Source: Paraburkholderia panacisoli | GTDB lineage: Bacteria > Pseudomonadota > Gammaproteobacteria > Burkholderiales > Burkholderiaceae | NCBI RefSeq assembly: GCF_008369935.1 | Contig: NZ_VTUZ01000027.1 | Coordinates: 1-64,000, forward strand | Length of the DNA stretch: 64,000 nucleotides | Direction: 5' to 3' | Translations under genes and position numbers: made by a program | The notes under the pieces: model-generated | What the model was told of the DNA's origin: nothing | What the model saw: only the letters and a program-made list of their open reading frames with translations | The model's database searches: none | In this document: in pieces, positions 1 to 7,612 of the stretch | Numbering within the stretch: position 1 is the first letter of the stretch | Layout: each line of letters opens with the position of its first letter

Positions 1-89
1 TCAGGTAGGTAAGGTGGGCTGAGAGCATCGCGCCGAAAAGTTAACATCCCGGCGCGCCGTTTACAACTTCTTCCTGCTCCGCAAATGAA

Positions 90-141
90 AATGCCGTTCA
101 GTTCTTAACTGAACGGCATTACCCGCTAAGCGGGGCTTTTG
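90..141 (+). terminator. Double hairpin, probable transcription terminator
   Basis: Two hairpins lie in a row. The first has perfect 14-base arms (90-103 and 107-120) around a 3-base loop. The second pairs CCCGC at 122-126 with GCGGG at 130-134 and is followed by GCTTTTG. Read leftward, the first hairpin also runs into a T-rich tract, so it may work in both directions. No gene can be supported in 1-291; the rest of that stretch shows nothing else clear. Confidence 0.55.
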
Positions 142-291
142 CTTGTTGGCTCATCCTTCCTATGCCTTTTGGACAGGCCGTCAAATCGAAGGGAATTTGT
201 CATCATAGGACGGCGACGAATCGCAAGACATCCTGCTCATATGCCGGATAGATGCGTCGCGCCACTTCGCCCGAATCATCTGGAGACATGC

Positions 292-1160
292 ATGCGATTC
301 TCGATACTCAACTCAAACGCGGAACGACGTGACGGACTCAAGGCAACTGCTGAGACAAATCGACCGGTTGGCACGCTTCACCGAAGCGCAGGACTGGCGG
401 CAAATCGAACGCACGTTCAAGCGTCACCGGCCCGACCTGCTCGTGGTCGACTGGCAGGACTGGATGACTGTCGCGGATGCGCGCGAGCTACTCAGCTACT
501 TCCCCGATCTGCGCGTCGCGGTACTGACCGACAACATGTCGCCGGCCACCGTGCGAGCGCTGATGGACGAAGGCGTGCTCGGCGTCATACCGCGCGAAAC
601 CGATCCGAGCCTGATCATACGTGCGTTGGAAATGGTGCTGCTGGGCGGTCACTACGTGCCACCCGGAGCACTGGCGCTCGATCCCCCGCTGCCGCCGGAC
701 ACCGCCATCCGCATATTCGACGCGAAGAGCCCACCGCCCCGCCGCACCAGGCTTTCCAGCGGATTGTCGCCTCGTCAGGAGCAGATCATGCGCTGCGTTC
801 ACATGGGCAGCACCAACAAGATGATCGCGCGCACGCTCGGCATTAGCGAGGGCACGGTCAAGATCCACCTGACCAGCATATTTCAGCAGCTAGGTGCACC
901 CAATCGCGCCGCCGCGGTCGCGCTCTACAACGGCTGGGACCAATCATTTGCAGGTGCTGCGAAACGGCGAGGGCACGGCGCGTCCCGTGATGGGGCAAGC
1001 CGGTGTCGTGCCTTTGCGACGCCACAAGCTGCGGCGCTTCCAGTATCCGTTGCCCGCCGACGACACGAGCGCCCCGCTGCCGATGGCAGCCGAGCCCAGC
1101 ACGCCCTATGGCGACGCGCCGCCCGCCAAGCCGACGACGAAGCCGGGTACACAAGGTTAA
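292..1160 (+). CDS. LuxR-type response regulator, reading frame broken twice
   Basis: A two-component-style regulator with an atypical receiver domain and a C-terminal LuxR helix-turn-helix (LSPRQEQIMRCVHMGSTNKM onward, about 766-935). The coding signal changes frame twice. It starts at ATG 292 (MRFSILNSNAERRDGLKA), moves to another frame near 350 (LLRQIDRLARF), and moves again near 938-941 (NHLQVLRNGEGTARPVMG), ending at TAA 1160. Each junction is explained by one extra base in a short homopolymer (AA in ggcaactg, GGG in tgggacc). The longest single open frame starts at GTG 329 and runs to 1273, but its last 110 residues look like out-of-frame sequence. It keeps an intact HTH yet loses the first receiver strand. 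This is either a decaying gene or two sequencing errors. Confidence 0.7.
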
Positions 1161-1269
1161 ACAGGGTATCCATCGCCGCGCGAGCGAACGCCTCGACACG
1201 CACTCTCAGGCGGCGTTTGCGTCGGCTGGCATGGAATCCGCTCACACCTTTTCTCGTCCAACGAGTAAT

Positions 1270-1953
1270 ATGAGATACATGGGTTTCCTCTACACACCGC
1301 TTCCGTTCTGGATCGCTGTCGGTGGCTGGATCGTCACCGCGATGGTGGTCGCGCTCGCGCTGTGGAAAAACCCTTTCAAACGTCTTCAAGACGGCACCCT
1401 GCAGCATGTCTGGCTTGCGATCATCGTCGCAGTGTCGGTGCTGTGGGCGAGCAATGCGTGGCTCGACGACGGCACCGTGATGCACCTGCTCGGCGCCACG
1501 CTCATCGTGACGCTATTCGACTGGGCGCTGGCACTGGTCGCAATGGCCGTGATCACGGGGCTTGCCGCGGTCGTCTTCGACGCCCCGTGGCAGGGCATCG
1601 CGCTGACTTTCCTCGTATACGGCGCGTTGCCTGTCGGCATCTCGACGCTGCTTCAGCGCATCAGCATTGCGTGGCTGCCGCGCAACCTTTTCATGTTCAT
1701 CTTCGGCCAGGGTTTTGTCTCGCCCGCCATCGCGGTATCGCTCACCGCCGCCGGCGCGCTCGGCATCCACGTCGCGCTTGCCGATGGCTCGATGACCGTG
1801 GTGCCCGTCGGCTACGCTTTCAGCGTGCTTCTACTCGCCACCGGCGAAGCCTGGTTTACAGGCATGTCGACGGCCTTGATCGCGGTCTACCGTCCGGCAT
1901 GGGTCACCACGTATGATGTGCGCAGATATCGTCTGGGCGGCCCCCGCACCTGA
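1270..1953 (+). CDS. CbiM-like energy-coupling factor transporter membrane protein
   Basis: A hydrophobic protein of about 227 residues with six or more predicted membrane segments. The layout and the conserved block around FMFIFGQGFVSPAIAV resemble the CbiM/NikM substrate-specific component of energy-coupling factor transporters for cobalt or nickel. No ATPase (CbiO/NikO) or CbiQ gene lies next to it, so the substrate and even a transport role are uncertain. ATG 1270 is used here; ATG 1279 (MGFLYTPLPFW) is an equally good start, since neither has a strong ribosome site. It follows the broken LuxR gene by about 110 bp on the same strand. Confidence 0.6.
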   Translation: MRYMGFLYTPLPFWIAVGGWIVTAMVVALALWKNPFKRLQDGTLQHVWLAIIVAVSVLWASNAWLDDGTVMHLLGATLIVTLFDWALALVAMAVITGLAAVVFDAPWQGIALTFLVYGALPVGISTLLQRISIAWLPRNLFMFIFGQGFVSPAIAVSLTAAGALGIHVALADGSMTVVPVGYAFSVLLLATGEAWFTGMSTALIAVYRPAWVTTYDVRRYRLGGPRT

Positions 1954-2119
1954 CTCCCGCGAGCTTCCGACGCGTCTGCTCACCGGCTAGCCGCATAAGC
2001 GTGCACGCCCTTTCAAGCCCGCGCCCCGGAACAGGAAAAATATTTATGCGAGGATTGAACTACCCCCTCCCGGCGGGCATCTTACTTGCCTCTCGTCTTA
2101 TCAGCGTCTAAAGAACTAG

Positions 2120-2776
2120 ATGGATCGCACCAACATGCCGCGCCGATTGCTGCGGTTAGTCGGCCGGTTAGCAACCGTTGCAGCGGGACTCTCGCTCATC
2201 TGCGCCGCTCCCGCATTCGCCGCTCAACTTGAACAGCACAACGATCTCGTCAACAAATTCGTCAATGACCTGCATGCAGATCCGCTAGTCGCGGACTGCG
2301 CGGCTCATGGCGACTTTGTCGCAAGCACTTCGACTGTCTTCGATCACGTCGAATTTCCACCCAGCTCTTTCGACAGCGCGCACGCGTCGGTCACACCCTG
2401 GAACGATTCGTTCGACGAGGGCAAACAGCGCGTCAAGGTAGACAACATCGTCACGGTCGAAGGGCTTGGCATCCGTCAGAGCGGAGAAGGCGATCCTGCT
2501 GCGCTGAAATTCCGCTGCGGCTATGTGGGCGCTCAGATGCTGGCGTTCAGTTGGAACGATCCGGTGCCGCCGTCTCGCGCGAGTAGTAGCGGATCCGCGG
2601 GATCGGGAGCCGCGCCGGGAAAGCACAAGAGCACAAAAGGCAAGCACTCCACGAGCGACAAAACCACAAAGAAAGCAATCTCGAAGCCGTCCAAGTCGAA
2701 CTCGGGCAAATCGTCGAAGGCGACATCGACCAAAACGGCCACGAAGAAAACTTCGGTGAAGAAGAAAGCGCACTGA
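2120..2776 (+). CDS. Secreted hypothetical protein with lysine-rich tail (DUF930-like)
   Basis: 218 residues. A signal peptide covers residues 1-34, with a likely cut after AFA before AQLEQHNDL. A compact domain of about 110 residues follows, with two cysteines (VADCAAHGDF and LKFRCGYVG) that could form a disulfide. This part resembles DUF930-type proteins, recalled from memory and not checked. The last 65 residues are Ser/Thr/Lys/Gly repeats (KGKHSTSDKTTKK, KTATKKTSVKKK), like a histone H1 tail, and would be highly basic outside the membrane. The protein may bind nucleic acid, lipopolysaccharide or phosphate-rich surface polymers. It ends before a strong bidirectional terminator. Function unknown. 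Confidence 0.6.
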   Translation: MDRTNMPRRLLRLVGRLATVAAGLSLICAAPAFAAQLEQHNDLVNKFVNDLHADPLVADCAAHGDFVASTSTVFDHVEFPPSSFDSAHASVTPWNDSFDEGKQRVKVDNIVTVEGLGIRQSGEGDPAALKFRCGYVGAQMLAFSWNDPVPPSRASSSGSAGSGAAPGKHKSTKGKHSTSDKTTKKAISKPSKSNSGKSSKATSTKTATKKTSVKKKAH

Positions 2777-2835
2777 CGGGCACAGCCCAGGCCGCATCGC
2801 TGCCACACACGCCAGCGATGCCGCCCGCCACCATG

Positions 2836-2876
2836 AAAACGAGGCGCACACGTCACCGTGTGCGCCTCGTTTTTTG
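2836..2876. terminator. Bidirectional terminator between convergent genes
   Basis: A perfect hairpin with GAGGCGCACACG at 2841-2852, loop TCAC, and the complementary arm at 2857-2868. It is flanked by AAAAC on the left and GTTTTTTG on the right, so it can stop transcription from both strands. It sits between the secreted protein gene (+) and the carboxypeptidase gene (-). Confidence 0.85.
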
Positions 2877-2896
2877 TCCCACGCTCCTGGCCCGCT

Positions 2897-4051
2897 TCAG
2901 GCAAATGTCTCGACGTGGTGCAGGATCGCCTGCAGCATCGCAGCGCCGAGCGACGCGCTGCGCTCGCCGTTCCAGCCCACCCGTTCGTCGGGCAGATTGG
3001 CGTTGTCCTTGAACGGCATCTCCAACGTCAGCGACAGGCAACCGAATTCGTTGCCGATGTACTTCGACGCGAGCTTCAACGCATCCTCACGATACTTGCT
3101 CGCGGCATAGCCGTACTTGTCCTGAAAGTCGGGACTCGCCTGCTTGAATGCTTCGATGAACGCTTTCTGCTCCTGTGCCTGCCGCTCGGTGAAACCCGGC
3201 AGCATTTCGGAGCCGGCCACGAACACGTAGGGCAGCACCTCGTCGCCGTGGATATCGAAGAACAGGTCGCAACCCGTCGCGTGAATCGCATCGCGCACCA
3301 CCTGCACTTCTGGACTGCGTGCGGCGTCCGGCTCCATCCATTCGCGATTCAGGTTCGCGCCAACCGCGTTGGTGCGGAGATTGCCATGCACGCTGCCGTC
3401 CGGATTCATGTTCGGCACGATGTAAAACACCGCATGATCGTAGAGCTTGCGCGCGACCGGGTCGCCCGCCCAATCGCCCCAACCCGCGAGGCGCTTCACG
3501 AGCCCCTCGATAAACCACTCGGCCATCGTCTCACCCGGATGCTGGCGCGCGATCAGCCAGATCTTCTTTTTGGGCGTGTCTGCGGTTTGCGGCGTGCCAA
3601 GCGTGAGCAGCGACATGGGCCGGCCTTCGACGCTCCTGCCCAGTTCGGTAAGCGTGGCCTGCGGCATCTGCTGCACGGCGCCGAGAAACTCCGAATGACG
3701 CTCCTCGCTATATGGCTCGAAATACGCGTAGTAAATGCGGTCGAAATCCGGCGTGTGGTCGATGGTGAGCACACGGCCATCATACGAAGTCGGCACGCGG
3801 AACCAGTTCACCCGGTCATAGCTCGCCACCGCCTGATAGTCGCGCCAGCCTTCGGCGAACGCGCACGCGGCGGCATTTTCGAAAGTCATCACACAGCGCG
3901 TGCCCGCCGCGCCCGACACGCGGAAATAAAACCACTGCGCGAACTCGGCGTGGCTGTCCGGCCGCACGCGCAGACGGATATTGCCGGCGTCCTCACAGGA
4001 CAGCACTTCAATCGCGCCCGCGTCGAAATTGCTTGTAATCGATAACGTCAT
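2897..4051 (-). CDS. M14-family zinc carboxypeptidase (cytosolic carboxypeptidase-like)
   Basis: 384 residues without a signal peptide. The N-terminal 125 residues form a beta-rich domain like that of cytosolic carboxypeptidases (CCP/AGBL). The peptidase domain has zinc ligands H171 and E174 in RQHPGE, the substrate-binding NPDGSVHGN and NLNREW stretches, H268 in DIHGDE, and a likely catalytic Glu in LSLTLEMPF near residue 346. The eukaryotic relatives trim glutamate chains; the bacterial substrate is not known. It lies 35 bp downstream of yaaA on the same strand, so the two may be cotranscribed. Cytoplasmic location is inferred from the lack of a signal peptide. Confidence 0.85.
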   Translation of the reverse strand: MTLSITSNFDAGAIEVLSCEDAGNIRLRVRPDSHAEFAQWFYFRVSGAAGTRCVMTFENAAACAFAEGWRDYQAVASYDRVNWFRVPTSYDGRVLTIDHTPDFDRIYYAYFEPYSEERHSEFLGAVQQMPQATLTELGRSVEGRPMSLLTLGTPQTADTPKKKIWLIARQHPGETMAEWFIEGLVKRLAGWGDWAGDPVARKLYDHAVFYIVPNMNPDGSVHGNLRTNAVGANLNREWMEPDAARSPEVQVVRDAIHATGCDLFFDIHGDEVLPYVFVAGSEMLPGFTERQAQEQKAFIEAFKQASPDFQDKYGYAASKYREDALKLASKYIGNEFGCLSLTLEMPFKDNANLPDERVGWNGERSASLGAAMLQAILHHVETFA

Positions 4052-4086
4052 GATGTTCTTCCCTGCTTCGGTGCGCGGCGAAACGC

Positions 4087-4869
4087 TTATTCAGCGACGC
4101 GGCGGCGGAATACGTAAGTGGAATCGTTCGAAGCCTCGGCGACGAACGCATAGCCTTCGGCGTCGAAGTCCTTCAACTGCTCGGGGCGCTCGACGCGGTT
4201 TTCCACTGCGTAGCGCGCCATCAGACCGCGCGCGCGCTTTGCATGAAAGCTGATGATCTTGTAGCGGCCGCCCTTCCAGTCCTCGAACACGGGTGTAACG
4301 ACGGCTGCGTCGAGCAGCTTCGGCTTGACCGACTTGAAGTACTCCCCCGACGCGCAATTCACCAGCACGCGCGACGCCGCGGCGTTCCGGTTCAGTTGCG
4401 CGTTCAACGCCTGGGTGATGCGCTCGCCCCAGAACGCGTACAGATCCTTGCCGCGCGGATTGGCCAGACGCGTGCCCATTTCGAGGCGGTACGGTTGCAG
4501 CAGATCGAGCGGACGCAGCAGGCCGTAGAGGCCGGACAGTACCCGCACGTGATTCTGCGCATAGTCGAGATCGGCCGGCGACAACGTCTTCGCGTTGAGG
4601 CCCTCATACACGTCGCCATTGAAGGCGAGCACCGCCTGCTTGGCGTTGTGCGTGCCGAATTGCGGCGACCATTCGGCGTAACGTTGAAAATTGAGGTGCG
4701 CGAGCTGATCGGAAATATCCATCAGCGACGCGATCTGCTGCGGCGACAAACGGCGCAATCCGCCGATCAGTTCGGCAGCGTCGTCGACGAAATCGGGGAT
4801 CGTGTGCTTGTCGACGTGCGGCGGGGTTTCGTAGTCGAGCGATTTCGCCGGCGACAGAACGATTATCAT
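4087..4869 (-). CDS. yaaA: Peroxide stress protein YaaA
   Basis: 260 residues, the family's usual length, starting MIIVLSPAKSLDYETP, which is the signature of the YaaA (DUF328/UPF0246) family. In Escherichia coli YaaA limits intracellular free iron during hydrogen peroxide stress and belongs to the OxyR regulon; it has DNA-binding activity. The conserved GLYGLLRPLDLLQPYRLEMG stretch is present. It is divergent from the PIN gene with only 57 bp between them, so their promoters overlap there. No clear OxyR site was recognised. Confidence 0.92.
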   Translation of the reverse strand: MIIVLSPAKSLDYETPPHVDKHTIPDFVDDAAELIGGLRRLSPQQIASLMDISDQLAHLNFQRYAEWSPQFGTHNAKQAVLAFNGDVYEGLNAKTLSPADLDYAQNHVRVLSGLYGLLRPLDLLQPYRLEMGTRLANPRGKDLYAFWGERITQALNAQLNRNAAASRVLVNCASGEYFKSVKPKLLDAAVVTPVFEDWKGGRYKIISFHAKRARGLMARYAVENRVERPEQLKDFDAEGYAFVAEASNDSTYVFRRRVAE

Positions 4870-4926
4870 AGAGGCTTGCAGGCACGCCGTGCCTGGCGGT
4901 CAAAGACGAAAGCCAGATTGTAACGA

Positions 4927-5424
4927 ATGCCCGGTTCCCATGCCTCACACGGCGCATTGCGCGTCGTCCTCGATTCCAATGTCTGGATCGATATTCTCGT
5001 GTTCGACGACACGCACACGCGGCCGATCGCAGCCGCGCTCGAAAGCGGCGCGCTGGCCGCGCTGATCGACGCGCGCTGCCTCGCCGAACTCGCCTATGTG
5101 CTCGACTATCCGCAATTCGTGCATCGAAACGTGGACAAGGCCGCCGCGCTCGCGGTCGTCGCGCGGCTCGCGCAAGTGGTCGATCCTGCCGCGCCCACGG
5201 AAGACGCGCGGCCCTTGCCCAAATGCAAAGACCGCGACGACCAGAAGTTTCTCGAACTTGCGCATGCCGCGCAGGCCGACTGGCTGGTTTCGAAAGATCG
5301 CGCGGTGTTGAAGCTCGCGAGGCGGATCGCGCGCGACTTCGGGTTCCAGATCGCACAGCCGGCGCCGTTCGTCGCCGCGCTCAGCGCTTCGTTGAGCGCC
5401 GCCGGCGAACCCGCGCCAGCGTGA
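4927..5424 (+). CDS. PIN-domain protein, putative toxin component
   Basis: 165 residues with a complete PIN nuclease fold. The expected acidic residues are present: D16 (VVLDSNVW), E54 (CLAELAYVL), D102/D104/D105 (CKDRDDQKFLELA) and D124 (VSKDRAVL). Such proteins cut RNA and are often VapC-like toxins. This subgroup (putative toxin-antitoxin system toxin component, PIN family) is usually found alone in beta-proteobacteria, and no antitoxin-like gene lies upstream: yaaA is divergent. It may therefore be a stand-alone RNase. The start is ATG 4927, 57 bp from the yaaA start. Confidence 0.8.
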   Translation: MPGSHASHGALRVVLDSNVWIDILVFDDTHTRPIAAALESGALAALIDARCLAELAYVLDYPQFVHRNVDKAAALAVVARLAQVVDPAAPTEDARPLPKCKDRDDQKFLELAHAAQADWLVSKDRAVLKLARRIARDFGFQIAQPAPFVAALSASLSAAGEPAPA

Positions 5425-5577
5425 GCGCGGCGGCATGCGCAACCCAGACCGAACGGCCAACGTGGGAACCATGGCGCGCACGCGGCGCCGCGATTCCCTA
5501 CAATCAGGCTTCGTCCCTGGCTCACGACGCCACTCGCCTATTTCGCCAACTCACTCGCCCACGCTCCGGACAGCGCC

Positions 5578-6750
5578 ATGAATGCACCGCACGACACGCC
5601 CACGAGTCCCTCGTTTCCTTCTCGCCTGCCGAATGTCGGCACGACGATTTTCACCGTAATGAGCGCACTTGCCGCCGAAAAAGGCGCGGTGAATCTGGGC
5701 CAGGGCTTTCCCGACTTCGGCTGTGATCCGCGCATTGTCGACGCGGTCGCGAACGCGATGCGCGACGGCCACAACCAGTACCCGCCGATGGCCGGCGCCG
5801 CGCCGCTGCGCGAGGCGATCTCGGACAAGATTGCGAACCTGTACGGCCGCCGCTACGACGCGACCACCGAGATCACCGTGACGGCGGGCGCCACGCAGGC
5901 CTTGCTGACCGCGATTCTCTGCACCGTTCATCCGGGTGACGAAGTAGTCGTGGTCGAGCCGACCTACGACAGCTATCTGCCGTCGATCGAACTGGCCGGC
6001 GGCACGCCGGTCTTCGTCACGCTCGACGCGCCCGACTATGCGATCCCGTTCGACAAACTCGCCGCCGCGATCACGCCGAAAACGCGGCTCCTGCTGATCA
6101 ACACGCCGCACAATCCGACCGGCACGGTCTGGCGCGCGGAAGACATGCGCAAGCTCGAAGAGATCGTGCGCGGCACCAACGTGCTGATCCTCTCCGACGA
6201 GGTCTACGAACACATGGTCTACGACGGCGCGCCGCACGAGAGCGTCGCCCGCTACCCGGAACTGGCACAGCGCAGCTTCGTGGTGTCGAGCTTCGGCAAG
6301 ACCTATCACGTGACGGGGTGGAAGGTCGGCTACGTGGCGGCTCCCGCCGCGCTCACCGCCGAGTTCCGCAAGGTGCACCAGTTCAACGTGTTCACGGTCA
6401 ATACGCCGATGCAGATCGGTCTGGCCGAATACATGAGAGATCCGGCGCCGTATCTCGACCTGCCGGCGTTCTATCAGAAGAAGCGTGACTTCTTCCGCGC
6501 GGGCCTCGCGAAGTCGCGCTTCAAGTTGCTGCCGTGCACAGGCACGTATTTTCAGTGCGTCGACTATTCGGCGATCAGCGATTTGCCCGAAGCCGAGTTT
6601 GCCCAATGGCTGACCGGCGAAATCGGCGTCGCTGCCATCCCGGTCTCCGCGTTCTATCGCGAGGCGCACGAATCGGGCGTGGTGCGCTTCTGCTTTGCCA
6701 AGCAGGAGAACACCCTCGCCACCGCGCTCGAACGGCTGACGCGGCTCTAG
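5578..6750 (+). CDS. PLP-dependent aminotransferase, methionine aminotransferase-like
   Basis: 390 residues, class I/II fold type I aminotransferase. The PLP lysine is K241 in SSFGKTYHVTGWK; other hallmarks are NTPHNPTG (about 175-182), D207 in LSDEVYEH and an arginine near the C terminus (VVRFCF). The overall pattern, including the opening LPNVGTTIFTVMSALA and INLGQGFPDF-like text, matches YbdL-type methionine (2-oxo acid) aminotransferases that can close the methionine salvage pathway. Other aromatic or methionine 2-oxo acids are possible substrates. It stands alone and converges with the GST gene; no hairpin terminator is obvious in the 106-bp gap. Confidence 0.85.
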   Translation: MNAPHDTPTSPSFPSRLPNVGTTIFTVMSALAAEKGAVNLGQGFPDFGCDPRIVDAVANAMRDGHNQYPPMAGAAPLREAISDKIANLYGRRYDATTEITVTAGATQALLTAILCTVHPGDEVVVVEPTYDSYLPSIELAGGTPVFVTLDAPDYAIPFDKLAAAITPKTRLLLINTPHNPTGTVWRAEDMRKLEEIVRGTNVLILSDEVYEHMVYDGAPHESVARYPELAQRSFVVSSFGKTYHVTGWKVGYVAAPAALTAEFRKVHQFNVFTVNTPMQIGLAEYMRDPAPYLDLPAFYQKKRDFFRAGLAKSRFKLLPCTGTYFQCVDYSAISDLPEAEFAQWLTGEIGVAAIPVSAFYREAHESGVVRFCFAKQENTLATALERLTRL

Positions 6751-6856
6751 GATGCCCTGCGCGATGCTGCGAACGAACCCATGTTCCTCGCTAGCGCGCG
6801 CAGCGGCCGATGGGTGCGTGGCACACGTTGGCCTGTCTCAGCGGCAGCGCCCCCCA

Positions 6857-7504
6857 TCAAGCCGGGCGCGTCGCCGCGATATACGCCTTGCGGTCCTCGG
6901 TCACACGCTGCGCGGCCGGCCGCGCATTGATCGTCTTCACATAGCGCTTCCAGTCGAGGCCCGCGTCGAGCAGAAAATCGCGGCCGTAGATGGTCTGCGT
7001 CGCCATGCCCACCAGCGGCAGGCTCACATACCCAGCGGTATCCGCCACGCTGAAACGCTCGCCGCACAGATGCGGCCCGAGCTTCGCGATCCGCCTGAAA
7101 CCGGCGATGTGATGCGCGAGCAGTTTCTCGACACGTCCTTTAGTCGCATCGCTCACAGTCCCGCCGAAAAACGCTTCCTTGTAGAGATTGCGCGCGGTCA
7201 GTTCGAGATGCACGTCGACGAACATGATCATCTCGCGCTCTTTGGCCGCCTCCCATGGGTCAGCGGAGAAAATCTGCTTGTCGGGAAAGCGCGCGGCCAG
7301 ATACTCGACGATGCATTGCGATTCGCACAGATCGCCCTCCTCGGTCTGCAGATAAGGCACCTTGCCGAGCGGGGAATGCTCGAGCATGGCCTCGTCCTGG
7401 CTGGGCAGCACGGACACCTCTTCGAATGCAATGCCGTGTTCGAGAAGCACGAACTTCACTTTGTTGTAGTAGTTAGAGAGCGCGAAACCGCACAGCCTGA
7501 TCAT
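6857..7504 (-). CDS. Glutathione S-transferase family protein
   Basis: 215 residues. A thioredoxin-like N-terminal domain opens MIRLCGFALSNYYNKVKFVL and contains the GKVPYLQTEEG cis-proline turn and the ESQCIVEYL glutathione gamma-glutamyl contact. An all-helical C-terminal domain follows (SVADTAGYVSLPL). ATG 7504 is preceded by AAGGAGA eight bases upstream, which decides the start. It conjugates or reduces electrophiles with glutathione in the cytoplasm; the substrate is unknown. It is divergent from the acyl-CoA operon at 7613, and the shared 108-bp gap holds a 12-bp palindrome. Confidence 0.85.
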   Translation of the reverse strand: MIRLCGFALSNYYNKVKFVLLEHGIAFEEVSVLPSQDEAMLEHSPLGKVPYLQTEEGDLCESQCIVEYLAARFPDKQIFSADPWEAAKEREMIMFVDVHLELTARNLYKEAFFGGTVSDATKGRVEKLLAHHIAGFRRIAKLGPHLCGERFSVADTAGYVSLPLVGMATQTIYGRDFLLDAGLDWKRYVKTINARPAAQRVTEDRKAYIAATRPA

Positions 7505-7585
7505 CCGGTGTCTCCTTCCTTCGAGTGGTATGAGACCGCGCAACACAGTCGCAGCAGCGGCCGTCGAACAATCATCCAGTAAATT

Positions 7586-7597
7586 GCACGATCGTGC
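7586..7597. promoter_or_regulatory. 12-bp palindrome, possible TetR-type operator
   Basis: GCACGATCGTGC is a perfect palindrome sitting 15 bp before the first possible start of the 3-hydroxyacyl-CoA dehydrogenase gene and next to TAAAAT (7603-7608), a -10-like hexamer. ACGATCGT-type palindromes are typical of TetR repressors, including regulators of fatty acid use in beta-proteobacteria. The regulator is not identified here. The site could serve both the GST gene and the acyl-CoA operon. Confidence 0.45.
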
Positions 7598-7612
7598 TAT
7601 TCTAAAATAACC

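Noticed and set aside
1..28. Possible minus-strand gene start (ATG at 26-28) leaving the left edge
   Set aside because: Only nine codons are visible and there is no ribosome site; nothing can be said.
4927..5424. PIN gene as a full toxin-antitoxin pair
   Set aside because: No small antitoxin gene is next to it; yaaA is divergent and the downstream gene is an aminotransferase.
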